Shown: one piece after another, positions 54,133 to 64,000 of the stretch
Layout: every line of letters begins with the position of its first letter
How positions within the stretch are numbered: position 1 is the first letter of the stretch
Origin: Pseudevernia furfuracea
Lineage: Eukaryota; Ascomycota; Lecanoromycetes; Lecanorales; Parmeliaceae
Direction of reading: 5' to 3'
Length of the DNA: 64,000 nucleotides
Assembly: GCA_022315425.1 (NCBI GenBank)
Contig: JAIUPT010000041.1
Location: 2,232,001-2,296,000, forward strand
The notes under the pieces: generated by a model
Told to the model about the DNA's origin: nothing
Database searches by the model: none
Seen by the model: the letters and a program-made list of their open reading frames with translations, nothing else
Translations under genes and position numbers: made by a program

Positions 54133-55930
54133 CTAAGCGGCTGCATCAACCTTCACAGACGGGATCACAGTCATCTCTTCTTCTTTCGATTTCTTAGTAT
54201 TCTACTTCTTCGTCGACGTTTTAGAAAGTCTATTCGACGAGCTCGTCGACTTAAAGCTCTTTTATTCGCTCAAGAACGTAATAACGAACGAATCTTTACA
54301 TATCGCAATGCTAAGCGCTCACGCCGCGCGTAAATCGATAATGTAAGCCTTTTTGACTCTCAGCAGTTTATTCTCGTGAAACGAACCTATAAGATCATAA
54401 GCCTCTACAGCAAGAATCTGCTGGGGTGAGATATCGAGCGCGAGACGCGACAGACTAAAGAGAAGGCGATTATCGAACATATTTTGCGCGATGACGACGT
54501 CGATTATATCCGTTAGAAATTGAAAGAAGAGGACTGTCGACACAACGACTGAGAAATCTTTGAAGCCGCTTATGGTTTAAGCTACTACGATGAGAACTTG
54601 GATAGCGAGACCGAGACCTATTTCGGCTAACACTTGATAGCCTATGAATTTTGACGCGAGCGTATCGATGTCAAAGGTATACACTAGATCGACGCCGATG
54701 ATGACGAGTATACTACTGACAATAAGAAAGGGTTGATATTAGCCGATTTTGTTGATAGCGCCAGCTTCGACGAAAGTAAAGAGCGAGAGTGATAAGATTA
54801 TAGACAAGACGCGAATACCGGATTCAGACGATGAGACTCGATCGATAACCTGAAAATATATGAGTAGATTATAGACCCGCGCAAAACTTGTCAGGTTAGA
54901 GCAGAAGATGAAGGCACTGACAATCGCGATGGTTCTTCGTTTTAAGATGTGCGGAACGATCAACGCTTTTTCGCCTTGCTTTCATTCAATAACGATAAAG
55001 ACGATGAATAGAAGGATCCAACCGATCAAGATCTCAATTACTCTCGATGAGCTTCACTCGTGGGTGATTCCGCCTCATTCGAGAGTTAGAAAGAAGCACA
55101 CGAGCGAGAAGACGAGCGAAAGCATATCGAGGAGATCGAATGTAAGCATCAGATCCTTGCATGATATCGAAGTTGGTTTGTAGTGCGCAGGGCTCTTGAA
55201 GAAGACAAGAAAAGTTACAAATGCGGCACCTTCAATAAGAAGATTGATATAAAAACTGTTACCAATGAGTAGTGTGCCAGGATGAAAAGTATAGTCAAAT
55301 ACGTATCATCACCGCCATATAACGTTCTACGTGAATATGTTATTAAGCAGTGGTTCGGTAACACTCGTCAAGCTGAAAACAGCATCAATCAGATCCATAT
55401 AGATGAGAACCTTGGGCATTGAGAGAACGATGACAAGGATGGTGTAGACTCCACCAGAGACGCCCGCTCCGCCAGCGCCTTGAATGGCCCGTTCAACAAT
55501 GAAGCCAGTGCTGTTGAGGGTGACGGCTGTCATGCAACTATTAGTATTCGATTGTGCATTCCAAACAGACGTTATTCTCAACGTACCGCAGACCAACGAT
55601 CCAATCTCGAATACAAAGATCGACGCCAGGAAAGTGTATTTGATGAGAAGATATTTGAATGTCTCGTCTCAGAAGGATACGAAAGCCGCAAGGGTCAGAA
55701 AGAAGGCACTTCCGTACCAACCGACCTGGCCCAGGCTCTTGAAATCCTGAGTGATCCTGGGGATTGAGGTCGCAATGATGCTCTCGAAGAAGATCAGCTA
55801 ATGCGCGACCGAAGAGTTTTAGTCAAGCTCACTTATTATATTTATTGTATCTAAGAACATGAACAACATTAAGATAACGAGGATCAAAGTAAATAATGAG
55901 TAATATAAGAGTCATATAAGCGCTGTTGAG
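54133..55930 (-). pseudogene. MFS drug/toxin efflux transporter pseudogene (DHA2-like)
   Basis: Minus-strand frame keeps the order of 14-span fungal efflux pumps. A first TM near 55,900 (TLILVILMLFMFLDT) is followed by SIIATSIPRITQDF...VGWYGSAFFLTLAAF (motif A/TM2 context). Then come EIGSLVC, an intron (GTACGT...ACTAAT...GACAG, about 55,586-55,523) and RAIQGAGGAGVSGGVYTI (motif C-like region). YMDLIDAVFSLTSVTEPLL, QGEKALIVPHILKRRT, YFQVIDRVSSSESGIR and NRLLFSLS complete it, ending ...VDAAA-TAG at 54,133. In-frame stops (for example TGA for Trp in the E-W-G-G-I-T segment, TAA after NKIG) inactivate it. The PKS and this gene end toward each other 0.7 kb apart, as in secondary-metabolite clusters where the pump exports the product. 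Confidence 0.85.
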
Positions 55931-56246
55931 CATGAAAGGCGAGGAGAATACTATCTTAAATCATTTTGAGAACAGAATTCGACTGTTTCAAACTCTGTGA
56001 GTGCATTATTCCTCCCTCATTTTCATTTTTTGACTAACAACGCATATGATGAAGAACTCGAATTTTTTGTTTTCGATTTTACTCAAGAAACGTAAGTAGA
56101 TTGATGATAACTTGCTGATAAGAGATGAGAAGGAGATTTGCGATAAGCGTGAAGTCATCATATTAATATTTTTCATCTCAATGTCTGTCTTCTATATCAC
56201 TGTCTAGAGATTTCTGACAAAGTAAATTCATTTCAACCAATCTAGT
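55931..56246. other. Spacer, nothing recognised
   Basis: AT-rich upstream region of the MFS relic and 3' flank of the following minus-strand gene. Confidence 0.4.
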
Positions 56247-57181
56247 TTAGATCGGATATTCACGAAGCAACGTGCTTCGAATGTTCGCGCCCAGCGTGTT
56301 CGCGCCCGACGATTCCGCCACGTCTCCCAGCCTGAGGTACGCGAGGTGATCGAACGACGTCTCCTTCATTTTGCCCGTCTTGGTCATCCGCACTTCGACG
56401 CTGTCAAACAGAAAAAACAGACGTGGATGGTTAGTTCTGGTGTCCTCTCTCTGTCTTAAGGCAGGGTTTTTTCAACTCACAAATCCTGCTTCAGCAGATC
56501 CACGAGGATAAGCAAACTCCCGTCCCCGAATGCCTCGCACAGGAGGTTCAACTTCTGCCCCGAGAGGAACCACTTGGCCAGCACGTCCGTCAGCTCGGCC
56601 TCGTCCGTCTCGTTGCGGGAGGTCGCCTGCGCAATGTGGGTCTTGAATTCCGTCCGGAAGAGCGCCTTCATCTTGGACCCCACGCGCGTGCGGCCGGGGA
56701 ATTTGCGCTGGATCATGTCGTAGACGCAGAGCATGAGGTAGAGCCACCGGATGCGGTTCTTCCCCGCCTGGCTGTCGGATTTGTAGATGCTGGTGACGAG
56801 TTCTTCGAAGGCGTCTTCGCTGCTGCTGCTGCTGCTGCCGCTGCTGCTAGAATGCTGCTGTTGGTGTTTGATGAGCTGCACGGCATCCACGTTGTTGAGG
56901 AAGATGGCGGCGTCACCCGTCGGATTGCTGCTAAGATGGGCGGCCATGAAATCGGGGAGCGAGAGCTCTTGAATGCGTAGTACGGCTCCGTCGGCCCATC
57001 CTTGATCCATGACATTGTCTGTTTGCGTGCACTTTCTTTTCCTTGGGTTAGCTTGGGGAAAGGATGATTGGGGCCCGGTAGTTGAAAATAGCTCGTTAGG
57101 GTGGAAGAATGCATAGAGCGTGCGTTGTCGTCGTTGTTGAGCGGGTGTGAGGGCATCGTGTCCCTGGGCCATGATATTCAA
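56247..57181 (-). CDS. Hypothetical protein, 284 aa, two exons
   Basis: Exons 57,181-56,481 and 56,400-56,247 join across an 80-nt intron (GTGAGT...ACTAAC...TTGACAG), giving a clean in-phase product of 284 residues. A basic motif NPRKRKC near residue 47 could be a nuclear signal. A Gln/His/Ser tract (residues about 108-122, coded by a CAG/AGC microsatellite) precedes a helical, well-conserved-looking C-terminal half (RIRWLYLMLCVYDMI...DVLAKWFLSGQKLNLLCEAFGDGSLLILVDLL). I do not recognise the family. GC-rich codon use and no stops show it escaped RIP, in contrast to the 28-kb relic field on its left. It is the only intact gene of the right-hand arm in this window. Confidence 0.7.
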
Positions 57182-57387
57182 TACGGCCTGGGTTGTATTA
57201 ATTTGATCAGCATGTTACTCGACAGTCCTCGCAGGTTGAGCAAGTTAATACAGTGTCTGAATTTAGGAGCTCGATGTATGACTCGAAATCCATGCAGACA
57301 TCTTGATCTTGATTGGGTGGCGTGTTCGTTGGTGTCATTGTCATTTTGTCCTCGCAAGGCCTCTGCATGTGCATGGGCAGAGTGGTC

Positions 57388-57429
57388 GATGAAGATGAAG
57401 ATGAAGACGAAGATGAAGATGAAGAAGAG
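57388..57429. repeat. GATGAA hexanucleotide microsatellite
   Basis: About seven units GATGAA/GACGAA, upstream of the gene at 56,247-57,181. Confidence 0.85.
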
Positions 57430-57500
57430 AGTTGGATTGGATTGAGTAAGAGCATCGCTAAGTAAGTTCCAGAGTCATTGAGTTTTTGCTTACTCGTATT

Positions 57501-57790
57501 AATTGCGACAAAATGTACGTCGGCGAAGACGGAGACGGAGACGGATTATATCACGCAGTTTGCTTCGGGATCGCCAAGTGCACATCAATTAATTGCGACA
57601 AAATGTCCATCGGCGGAGACGGAGACGGAGATGGAGACGGAGACGGATTAAAAGATGATGCCATGCACTTCGCTTCGGGATCGCCAAGTGCCATGTATGC
57701 AAGCAGGCAGGATATACGACTCATACCTCTGACTCCGCAAATTGAACTTGGGCATGGTCATGGGCATGGACATGGACATCGATGGAGCAA
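57501..57790 (+). repeat. Minisatellite pair with (GGAGAC)n and (CATGGN)n tracts
   Basis: Direct repeat 57,501-57,581 and 57,591-57,691: both start AATTGCGACAAAATGT, contain a GGAGAC run (3 against 5-6 units), and end CTTCGGGATCGCCAAGTG. A GGGCATGG/ACATGG tract follows at about 57,750-57,780. A 105-codon frame (57,486-57,803) runs through with Gly-Asp and Gly-His repeats (GDGDG, GHGHGHGH). It may be only a repeat artefact. Confidence 0.75.
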
Positions 57791-58036
57791 GAACACAAGC
57801 TAGACTTCGCTTATCAATCCAAAGCAAAAGGAACATAAATTTGAAAAAAATGAAGAATTATAGAAGAAGCAAGAACATAAGCTAGAGGATTGCTTACTCT
57901 AGCTGTCATGGCTCCTTAAGATGAAATATGTCCGCTTCGAATAACATAGATACTTAACATAGACATGGGCGAGAGCATAGAATCGGACGCTGAACTGAAT
58001 GACTTTTGAGTTAATCTTGCTTGTTTGAGAGGATAT

Positions 58037-58215
58037 TGTTGGTAAATATCCTGGTATGCAGTTACCGCTATGAGACCTATCACTGGTATTTGTATGCCTA
58101 TGTGATGTCTAAAGAAGAAGAAGTCTATGTACAGGAATTGGTCTTCACATGTCAATGGGACTAAACCCCATTAGGACTAGCTCTGCCAAGTCTTAGTGTT
58201 GACATTGTTCCGACA
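58037..58215 (-). repeat. LTR (3' in element orientation)
   Basis: 179 nt beginning TGTTGGTAAATATCC and ending TTCCGACA on the + strand. Differs from the other LTR by about six substitutions, mainly transitions, and one indel. Confidence 0.93.
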
Positions 58216-58237
58216 CTGGCAAAAATCAGAAAATGTC

Positions 58238-58475
58238 GTATGCCACCAAAACAGGCCTTCTCCGTAGTCTTCTTCACTGTCGCAGTTGCCCTGCTTGCTA
58301 CAGCAGGCGTAGATCTGGTCATGCTAGGCGTATTTTTAGTAGCAACGGGAGAAATGAGACTAAAACTGAGGCCATTCGTATGCTACCAAAACAGGCCTTC
58401 TCCGTAGCCTTTCCAATGGTCGCATGCTGTTTTGCGCGTACACCTGGTCATGCTGGGCGTATTTCTAGTAGCAAT
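58238..58475. repeat. Imperfect tandem duplication in the retrotransposon 3' region
   Basis: 58,238-58,346 and 58,378-58,475 share ACCAAAACAGGCCTTCTCCG, CTGGTCATGCT(A/G)GGCGTATTT and TAGTAGCAA. Sits between RNase H and the 3' LTR. Confidence 0.75.
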
Positions 58476-61400
58476 GCATCGAGGGCGGATTCTTATTGGT
58501 CCATGTCTTGTCTTTTCACCCAGCCTTCGAGGTTCAGTTCTAGACGATTCGTATCCACCAGCTTTTGCAGTGCATCGCACCCCTTGTCCTTCGTTATTGC
58601 ATCGGCTGGATTCTTGTCTTCTTTGATTCATAAGATCTCGGTGATTTTTCGTCGCTCGTAGGACTGTCGTAGACATAGGATGTCTATTATCAGTCTCTTT
58701 TCCTGGGTCGTGCCTAGCTTGACTAGGTATTCGTATAGAGATTTTGAGTTTATACACATGGTGAGAGGTATCTTCCCCTGGGCAGTATTAGAAAAAATTT
58801 GGTCCAGGGTGGACTTTATTGTAGCTGCAACGTCGAATCCTAGGGACAGTGCGTAGAGCTCAGAGGCTAATACGCTTCTAGTGACTCGGCGGCATTTGAT
58901 CGACTGTCAATGGATGATATTGGCGTTGTTTTGGGCATCGGCTAAGGCTATGACATAGCCGATTTGGGAAGAGAGGTCCTTGTTGTTAGCAAAAGAGGAG
59001 TTAGTAAAAGCCACGATTCTCAGCGTCGTTACGTCTAATTTGACGAATGTAAGGCCTGTTGCTTTCATTTGCCAAGAGAGGCACTGATTTAGATACTGGG
59101 CATTCTTATATGTAGGCTCTGTGATTTGGGCGGTATATGACAGGGCGAATGCCGCTTGTGGCTATAATACAGTTGCGATATATGCTCCTCGGGCTCGCTG
59201 AGCGACGTACTGTTCTTTCGTAAACGACTTTGGGAGCAGTTGGATCTTCTTGGCTTGCTTAAGTTGGCTGATTCTTATGTTACCACTAAGGGTGAGGGTG
59301 ATAACGAAGCCATTGAAATCCAAAGGCTGTTTCGGTGTGAGCTTCTCACATGGTTTGGCCAGTAGTTCAACGACATGCAGTTCTCGTGATTCGATGTTCA
59401 TGAACTCGATGATACCAGCAATGAGAGAGTCATCAGTTTGCAATCCAATAATTGCCGTCATATTCTTGTTAAATAGTAAGCAAGTGTCGAATATAGACGG
59501 GATCATACCCAGCTTTTTCATATGGTGCTTATGATATGTCTGAAATCAGTGGGTATCAGATTCGGCAATTCCATATAGGGGGAGGATGACTCGTAGAACT
59601 GTTCTTATTGGTAGTTCCAATTCAGCTGGGGCTAGAATGAAGATATTCCTGGACAATTCCGAGCGAGACTGCGTGTATACCTGAGTGATATCACGCAAGT
59701 ATAGCGATAGCTCTGGGATAGCTAACGACAATGCAATAATAAGTCGTTGGCTAGCCCGTTGAATGGTAGGTGCTTAAGTGAGTATTCCTTGTTTTCCTGT
59801 GTCGTTGAATGCTTACATCATCAGTCGTGACTTCTCAAATGCCTTCTCGGTACCCTCGTTTTTGACTTGGTTCACAAAACGACTATCAAATACTCGTGTC
59901 TCTGGGGGGACGTCTTGGGTGCTCATAATCTCAAATACTCCTTTCTCAAGTAGCCCATTTAGTTCTTTCAGCCGGGACGCTTGAAAATTCGGTGGAGGCG
60001 GCATGGGCTTGGACATGTATATCGTAATGTCAGTCATGTTGTTTTGGAAACGGGTGGGAAGTTGACGGTCCCGTGGAGGGTTGCGACGGGGTGTATCTTG
60101 TTCGTGATCAGAAGGTGACTGAACGTTCTCGTCTTGTTCCTGTGGTTCTTCGTGGGGTCCATGTGGAGTGTCTGCTGGGGTTTCTGATTCTTGCAAATAT
60201 GGTTTTATAATGGTCACTCGGAAGTCTGTGAAACCACTGGGCAAATCGAGGGTGCACGTCTCTCTAGAAGTAGCTAGCAATTTGTATGGTTTAGTTCATT
60301 TCTTTTGATGTGTCCTTCACATCAATACCAGGGAGCCAATTGAGGTGTCGTGTATTCTCATTGTCTGAGGGCCGTTTCGCTGGTGCAAGGCGTTATTGAC
60401 CTGTCTCTTAGCATGGAGTTTTGCAATCTCCGTCATTGTTATATTGATTGCTTTGGCTCGCTCAGTTGTAGACAAAGTGGGTGTATCGTCGTTGATGATG
60501 CGAGGAAAGGTTTCAAAAACAAGCAATGTAGGGACGAGGCCATTATATCCAGTTGTATCGTTAACAGCTTTAATAGCCATTTGGAGGCGAATCTCCTTGC
60601 CAATGGTCTGGTCTTTTAACTCGGCGGTAATGATCAAGTAGGCACGTCTTAATAGGGCGTGATATCGTTCTACCAGGCCGATAGAATTGGCGGCCTCGAC
60701 TGATACGCATTTTGTCTGAATGCTCAGGGTTCTAGCATTTTGTCTGAACTCATTGCTGTCGAAATTGGTTCCAGCGTCATGGACAATAACGTCGGGGGGT
60801 CCGACATATACATCTATCCAGCACAGTCGAAGCATGTCCCACGTGTGGGATGCACTCATATTCGTCAGCCATCGAGCGGCCTGGAAAGAGGTTCCTTCGT
60901 CAACGACTTGTAGAATTGAATTATCGTCAATATAGAGAACGTCGATGACAATTGTATGGTTGAAATAGGCATTATTCTCGTCTTTAAAGGTGAATTTAAA
61001 GCGTTCTGGGGATCGAGAGTGCTTCTAACAAAATGTATAGAACTCAGTAATTCGCTGAAGCATTTGACGGTGTTCGGAGTCGTTGTAGCCAGCTTGTTCT
61101 AGGGTACGAGCAAGTCTATTGACTGAGGGGTGGTCAAATCGACGATGCAGTTGACGTAACTCGGTGTTAGTTAGGTAGTTGACTGTCGTGGGACCCCATA
61201 TCAAGAATGGATGCTCGTGGAAACGGACAATTGGGACTGTGGATTCATCTCTTAAAACAACTTGGTTCTTGAGGTTGTTTAGGTAGATACCTAGTTTATT
61301 CATGTCTTGTAGACATAGCAGGAATGGGGTATTCGCCTACATAACATGAAAAACCACCCGGCCAACGGGAGAATCCACCGTGAGGTTTCCAATTGACGTT

Positions 61401-63448
61401 GCTGTACCAATTCCGAAATGGGCGTTGATGCTATCAGCAGTGGTGAGATCCAGTTGCGTGTCGAACTCCCTCATATACGCCTTTGCTTGGCCGTATCCAG
61501 CGATGGAGGTACGTGCTGCTTCGATATCTAGCAATATGTCATGAAATTTCTTTGAGGTGTAGCGGCTATTGGAAAGAAAGCTATCGAATCGAGTAAGAAC
61601 GTGATATGTGAATTGACTAGAAAGTTCTTGATAGTGTGTCTGGGCCTGGTTCAAGGTGACTGTAGAAATGGTCGTGACGAAGTTTTCGGCCTCCTCTAAG
61701 TTCTCTTGGATATCTAGAGTGTCAAGAGTTAGGGTCTCGGTGTCCCTGGTATCGTTGTTATCCTCTTGGTCCTCTAGTCTCTTATTTTCCTGGATGTATG
61801 AATCGTATCTCTTGTTAATGGCACTGGAAAATCGTTTGTTGAACTTGTTTCTAGCTTTCTGGCGTTCTCGTTCGCTGTGCTTTGTTGATTAGCATCCTGT
61901 CTTCCCGCAAACAATGCATTGTTTCTTCTGGAAGCTGCTGGTTGTCGGAGGAAATCTAGAGTTGCTGGTTGGAGGCCGATTGGTGTAATACTTCCGGTCT
62001 GTAAAGTATGTGACATGTGGTCCTTCAAGTGGCTCGGATCTCTTAGCTTTCATAGCCTCCTCGCTGTTCTTAATTGCAGCATAGATGTTGTTTATCAGCC
62101 TAGCAATTGTGGTTGTTTGTTGAAGGATTGCAACACTACATGCAGGAATGTTGCTGCACGAGGTGACTATCTTGTTGCGGAGGGCTGTGTTCGACTGGAA
62201 TTCGTAGTTTAGCCCTCTTTATATTTGACGAAGTTGTTGAATTATTTCGTTGAATACAGTCCCCTTGTTTTTGTCTGGACTGGCCCGAAGCAAGCCTCTG
62301 AGGGTGATGCTATTTCATTCGCGGAGCATGTTGCGTCTATGTTCCTCCCCTTCGAAATGGCCTTGAAATCGATCCAAGAGTTGCTGTATTGTGAGGTTGA
62401 TCCCTTGGCAGCTAGAATAGTAGTATTTTAACGCCATAGACTTCAGCATGGTTGGGAATGTTGTGTTAAGAATCTGCTGGGGGATCTGGGCTCTGGTGCA
62501 GAGGTTCATGAATATGTTGAATTTGTAGCTAAGACTTTCGGTTGGACTCTCACCGTATTTCTCTTCGCTGGTGTACATCTTGGCGAGGGTTGTGAGTTCC
62601 TTGCTGTGGCCATGGTTTTGCTTGGTATCGAAGTCTTGAATGACTTGGTAAGGCGAGGGAAGTAGGTGTGGTACTCGGTAATTTGGACCGTAGTTTGGGG
62701 TGGGGGGAGGCTGGATTGGAGTGGTGTTGTCGATAATTGGTTGCTGGGTTTGCTGGAAAGATTGGACTGGTTGTATCGGCTGAGGATAGAAATGGGATTG
62801 TTTTGGCGGAGGACGGTCTTCGTCGTCCTTTGGTCATGGTATTTCGTCTTGGATCACATTCGCCAATGCTTGGGCTATGGGAACCCCTCTCCCTTTTTTA
62901 ACATAGACTTTATTGGTTCGTAGGCAGTCTCTTAACTCGGTGATATTGTCTTTGTCAAGAGCTTCAAAGCTCTCTTTGTCGAAGTGTTGAAAGTCGTCAG
63001 CAAAGACGTCGAAAAGCGTCTTTCATTTGTGTAACGTGTATTTTCGTATTCTCCAATGAACAAATTGTTCGAGTCTTTTTGCGGTGTTATCCATTGGTTT
63101 GACTTCTTTCTCGAGCATATTCTTTAGCTCACGCTCGGTCATAGACTCAGCCTTTAGGGTAGAAGGTTTTGAATCCATTGTGGTGGTGTGAAGCCCGATG
63201 ATGTTAAGGTGTTTATTGAGCGTCACTCTGGGTTGGGAGGATGTGCGAGAGTGTATGAAAGGACGTGATGTGTGGAAGAACGTATTCCGGGGTAGAAATT
63301 GTAATTTTATTCAATCGTATCATCAAGAGAGCGGAATCGATTGAGTAACCATAGAACCGTGTGAAGATATCGTGACAATATCGGGACGGTCTTTCTTCAA
63401 GAGTATGCCTAGTTAATCTGTGTACTAATATTGAAGTACACTGATCAG

Positions 63449-63628
63449 TGTTGGTAAATATCCTGGTATGCAGTTACTGCTATGAGACCTATCACTGGTA
63501 TATGTATGCCTATGTGATGTCTAAAGAAGAAGAAGTCTATGTACAGAAATTGGTCTTCACATGTCAATGGGACTAAACCCCATTAGGACTAGCTCTGCCA
63601 AGTCTTGATGTTGACATTGTTTCGACAG
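63449..63628 (-). repeat. LTR (5' in element orientation)
   Basis: 180 nt, TGTTGGTAAATATCC...TTTCGACA on the + strand, followed at once by the GATAT duplication. In element orientation this LTR would carry the promoter. Confidence 0.93.
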
Positions 63629-63633
63629 ATATC

Positions 63634-64000
63634 TCACGGATTGATAGGGCGTAAAAATTCAGAGGTTCAGCCTTAAGTTCGTGTGTATCGAATAGGGTAT
63701 CTTTTAATATCTTATCATTAGCTCTATAATATAATTAGATATCTTATCGTAGCTTAGATACCTAGATAGAATAGCTTCGATGACTTTTTAACCTTCAAAT
63801 TCACTTTCACCAAACTTCCTCACTGCTTTTAATAAAAACGCTATAAGAAGTATTAAGAAGAACGAGGGTAGAAGTACGGAAGCTTACAAGCTCGTTAAAG
63901 TCTAGTATTTCTTATCTGAACTTCTGAAGACATCCTTCCAAGCTATATCTCCCCTTTCCATCTCACCGAGCTGTCTATGCTGTGCTGTGCTGACAAATTC
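63634..64000. other. Flank of retrotransposon, nothing recognised
   Basis: Moderately AT-rich with no supported frame. The window ends here. Confidence 0.5.

Larger units (their letters stand above)
58037..63628 (-). mobile_element. Ty1/copia LTR retrotransposon (degenerate, nearly complete)
   Basis: 5.6 kb between two LTRs, flanked by a 5-bp duplication GATAT (58,032-58,036 and 63,629-63,633). Minus-strand domains in copia order: Gag about 63,230-62,240 (YKFNIFMNLC...LLDRFQGHFEGEEHRR); protease region about 61,900-61,330; GAG-pre-integrase 61,303-61,025 (LHRRFDHPSVNRLARTLEQAG); integrase 60,859-60,317 (PDVIVHDAGTNF, GLVERYHALLRRAY); RT 60,280-59,162 (SRFVNQVKNEGTEKAFEKSRL; LGMIPSIFDTCLL; IIGLQTDDSLIAG); RNase H 59,160-58,480 (TNSSFANNKDLSSQIGYVI; EDKNPADAITKDKG). 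Integrase before RT identifies copia. Gag-pol is cut by several stops, including TGA for Trp in the RNase H. Both LTRs end TG...CA. Confidence 0.93.

Overview
The window is filamentous ascomycete (Pezizomycotina) nuclear DNA. Supporting signs are many short introns (about 45-80 nt) with CTAAC-like branch sites, fungal-specific families (GT90 glycosyltransferase, DUF6604-like protein, GAF-type hybrid histidine kinase), TTAGGG-type telomere repeats, and large tracts carrying the C-to-T/G-to-A pattern of repeat-induced point mutation (RIP). I could not assign a genus.

Layout. (1) 1-25.1 kb is ordinary gene-bearing DNA: the start of a secreted protein, a GT90 pseudogene, a Ser/Thr-rich single-span membrane protein, an F-box/Cys-rich protein, a 651-aa multispan membrane protein, a decayed F-box gene, a ZIP zinc transporter divergent from a DUF6604-like protein, a Cys-rich C2H2 zinc-finger protein divergent from a hybrid histidine kinase, and a small secreted protein. 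A 13-nt motif containing the zinc-response core CAAGGT occurs three times upstream of the ZIP gene and once upstream of the C2H2 gene, which suggests a local zinc-homeostasis module. (2) 25.2-28.15 kb is a subtelomere: a conserved hairpin-bearing element, a 12-nt minisatellite, a trinucleotide tract, and AT-rich tandem repeats. These end in a stretch of 1,470 consecutive + strand bases without one cytosine. (3) At 28,153-28,338 (TTAGGG)14 meets (CCCTAA)16 head to head. Two chromosome ends are joined here, by real telomere fusion or by assembly. (4) 28.3-56.2 kb is the facing subtelomere, mostly RIP-ravaged. It holds relics of a secreted zinc metallopeptidase, a second secreted protein, a dynamin-family GTPase, a probable non-LTR retroelement, a highly reducing polyketide synthase (KS-AT-DH-MT-ER-KR-partial ACP) and a 14-span-type MFS efflux transporter. 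The last two look like a dead secondary-metabolite cluster. Three transposable elements sit inside the PKS relic: two copies of a TIR element whose cores are inverted relative to their arms, and a fresh-looking deletion derivative of a pogo/Fot1 element flanked by TA. (5) 56.2-57.9 kb is an unmutated gene island with minisatellites. (6) 58,037-63,628 is a Ty1/copia retrotransposon on the minus strand with both LTRs and a 5-bp GATAT target duplication, but with a broken pol.

The strongest observations are the telomere-telomere joint, the cytosine-free strand beside it, the paired subtelomeric repeat of which one copy is RIP-mutated, the PKS relic with its nested insertions, and the flipped-core TIR element pair. 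All protein calls come from reading conserved motifs by eye. No similarity search was run.
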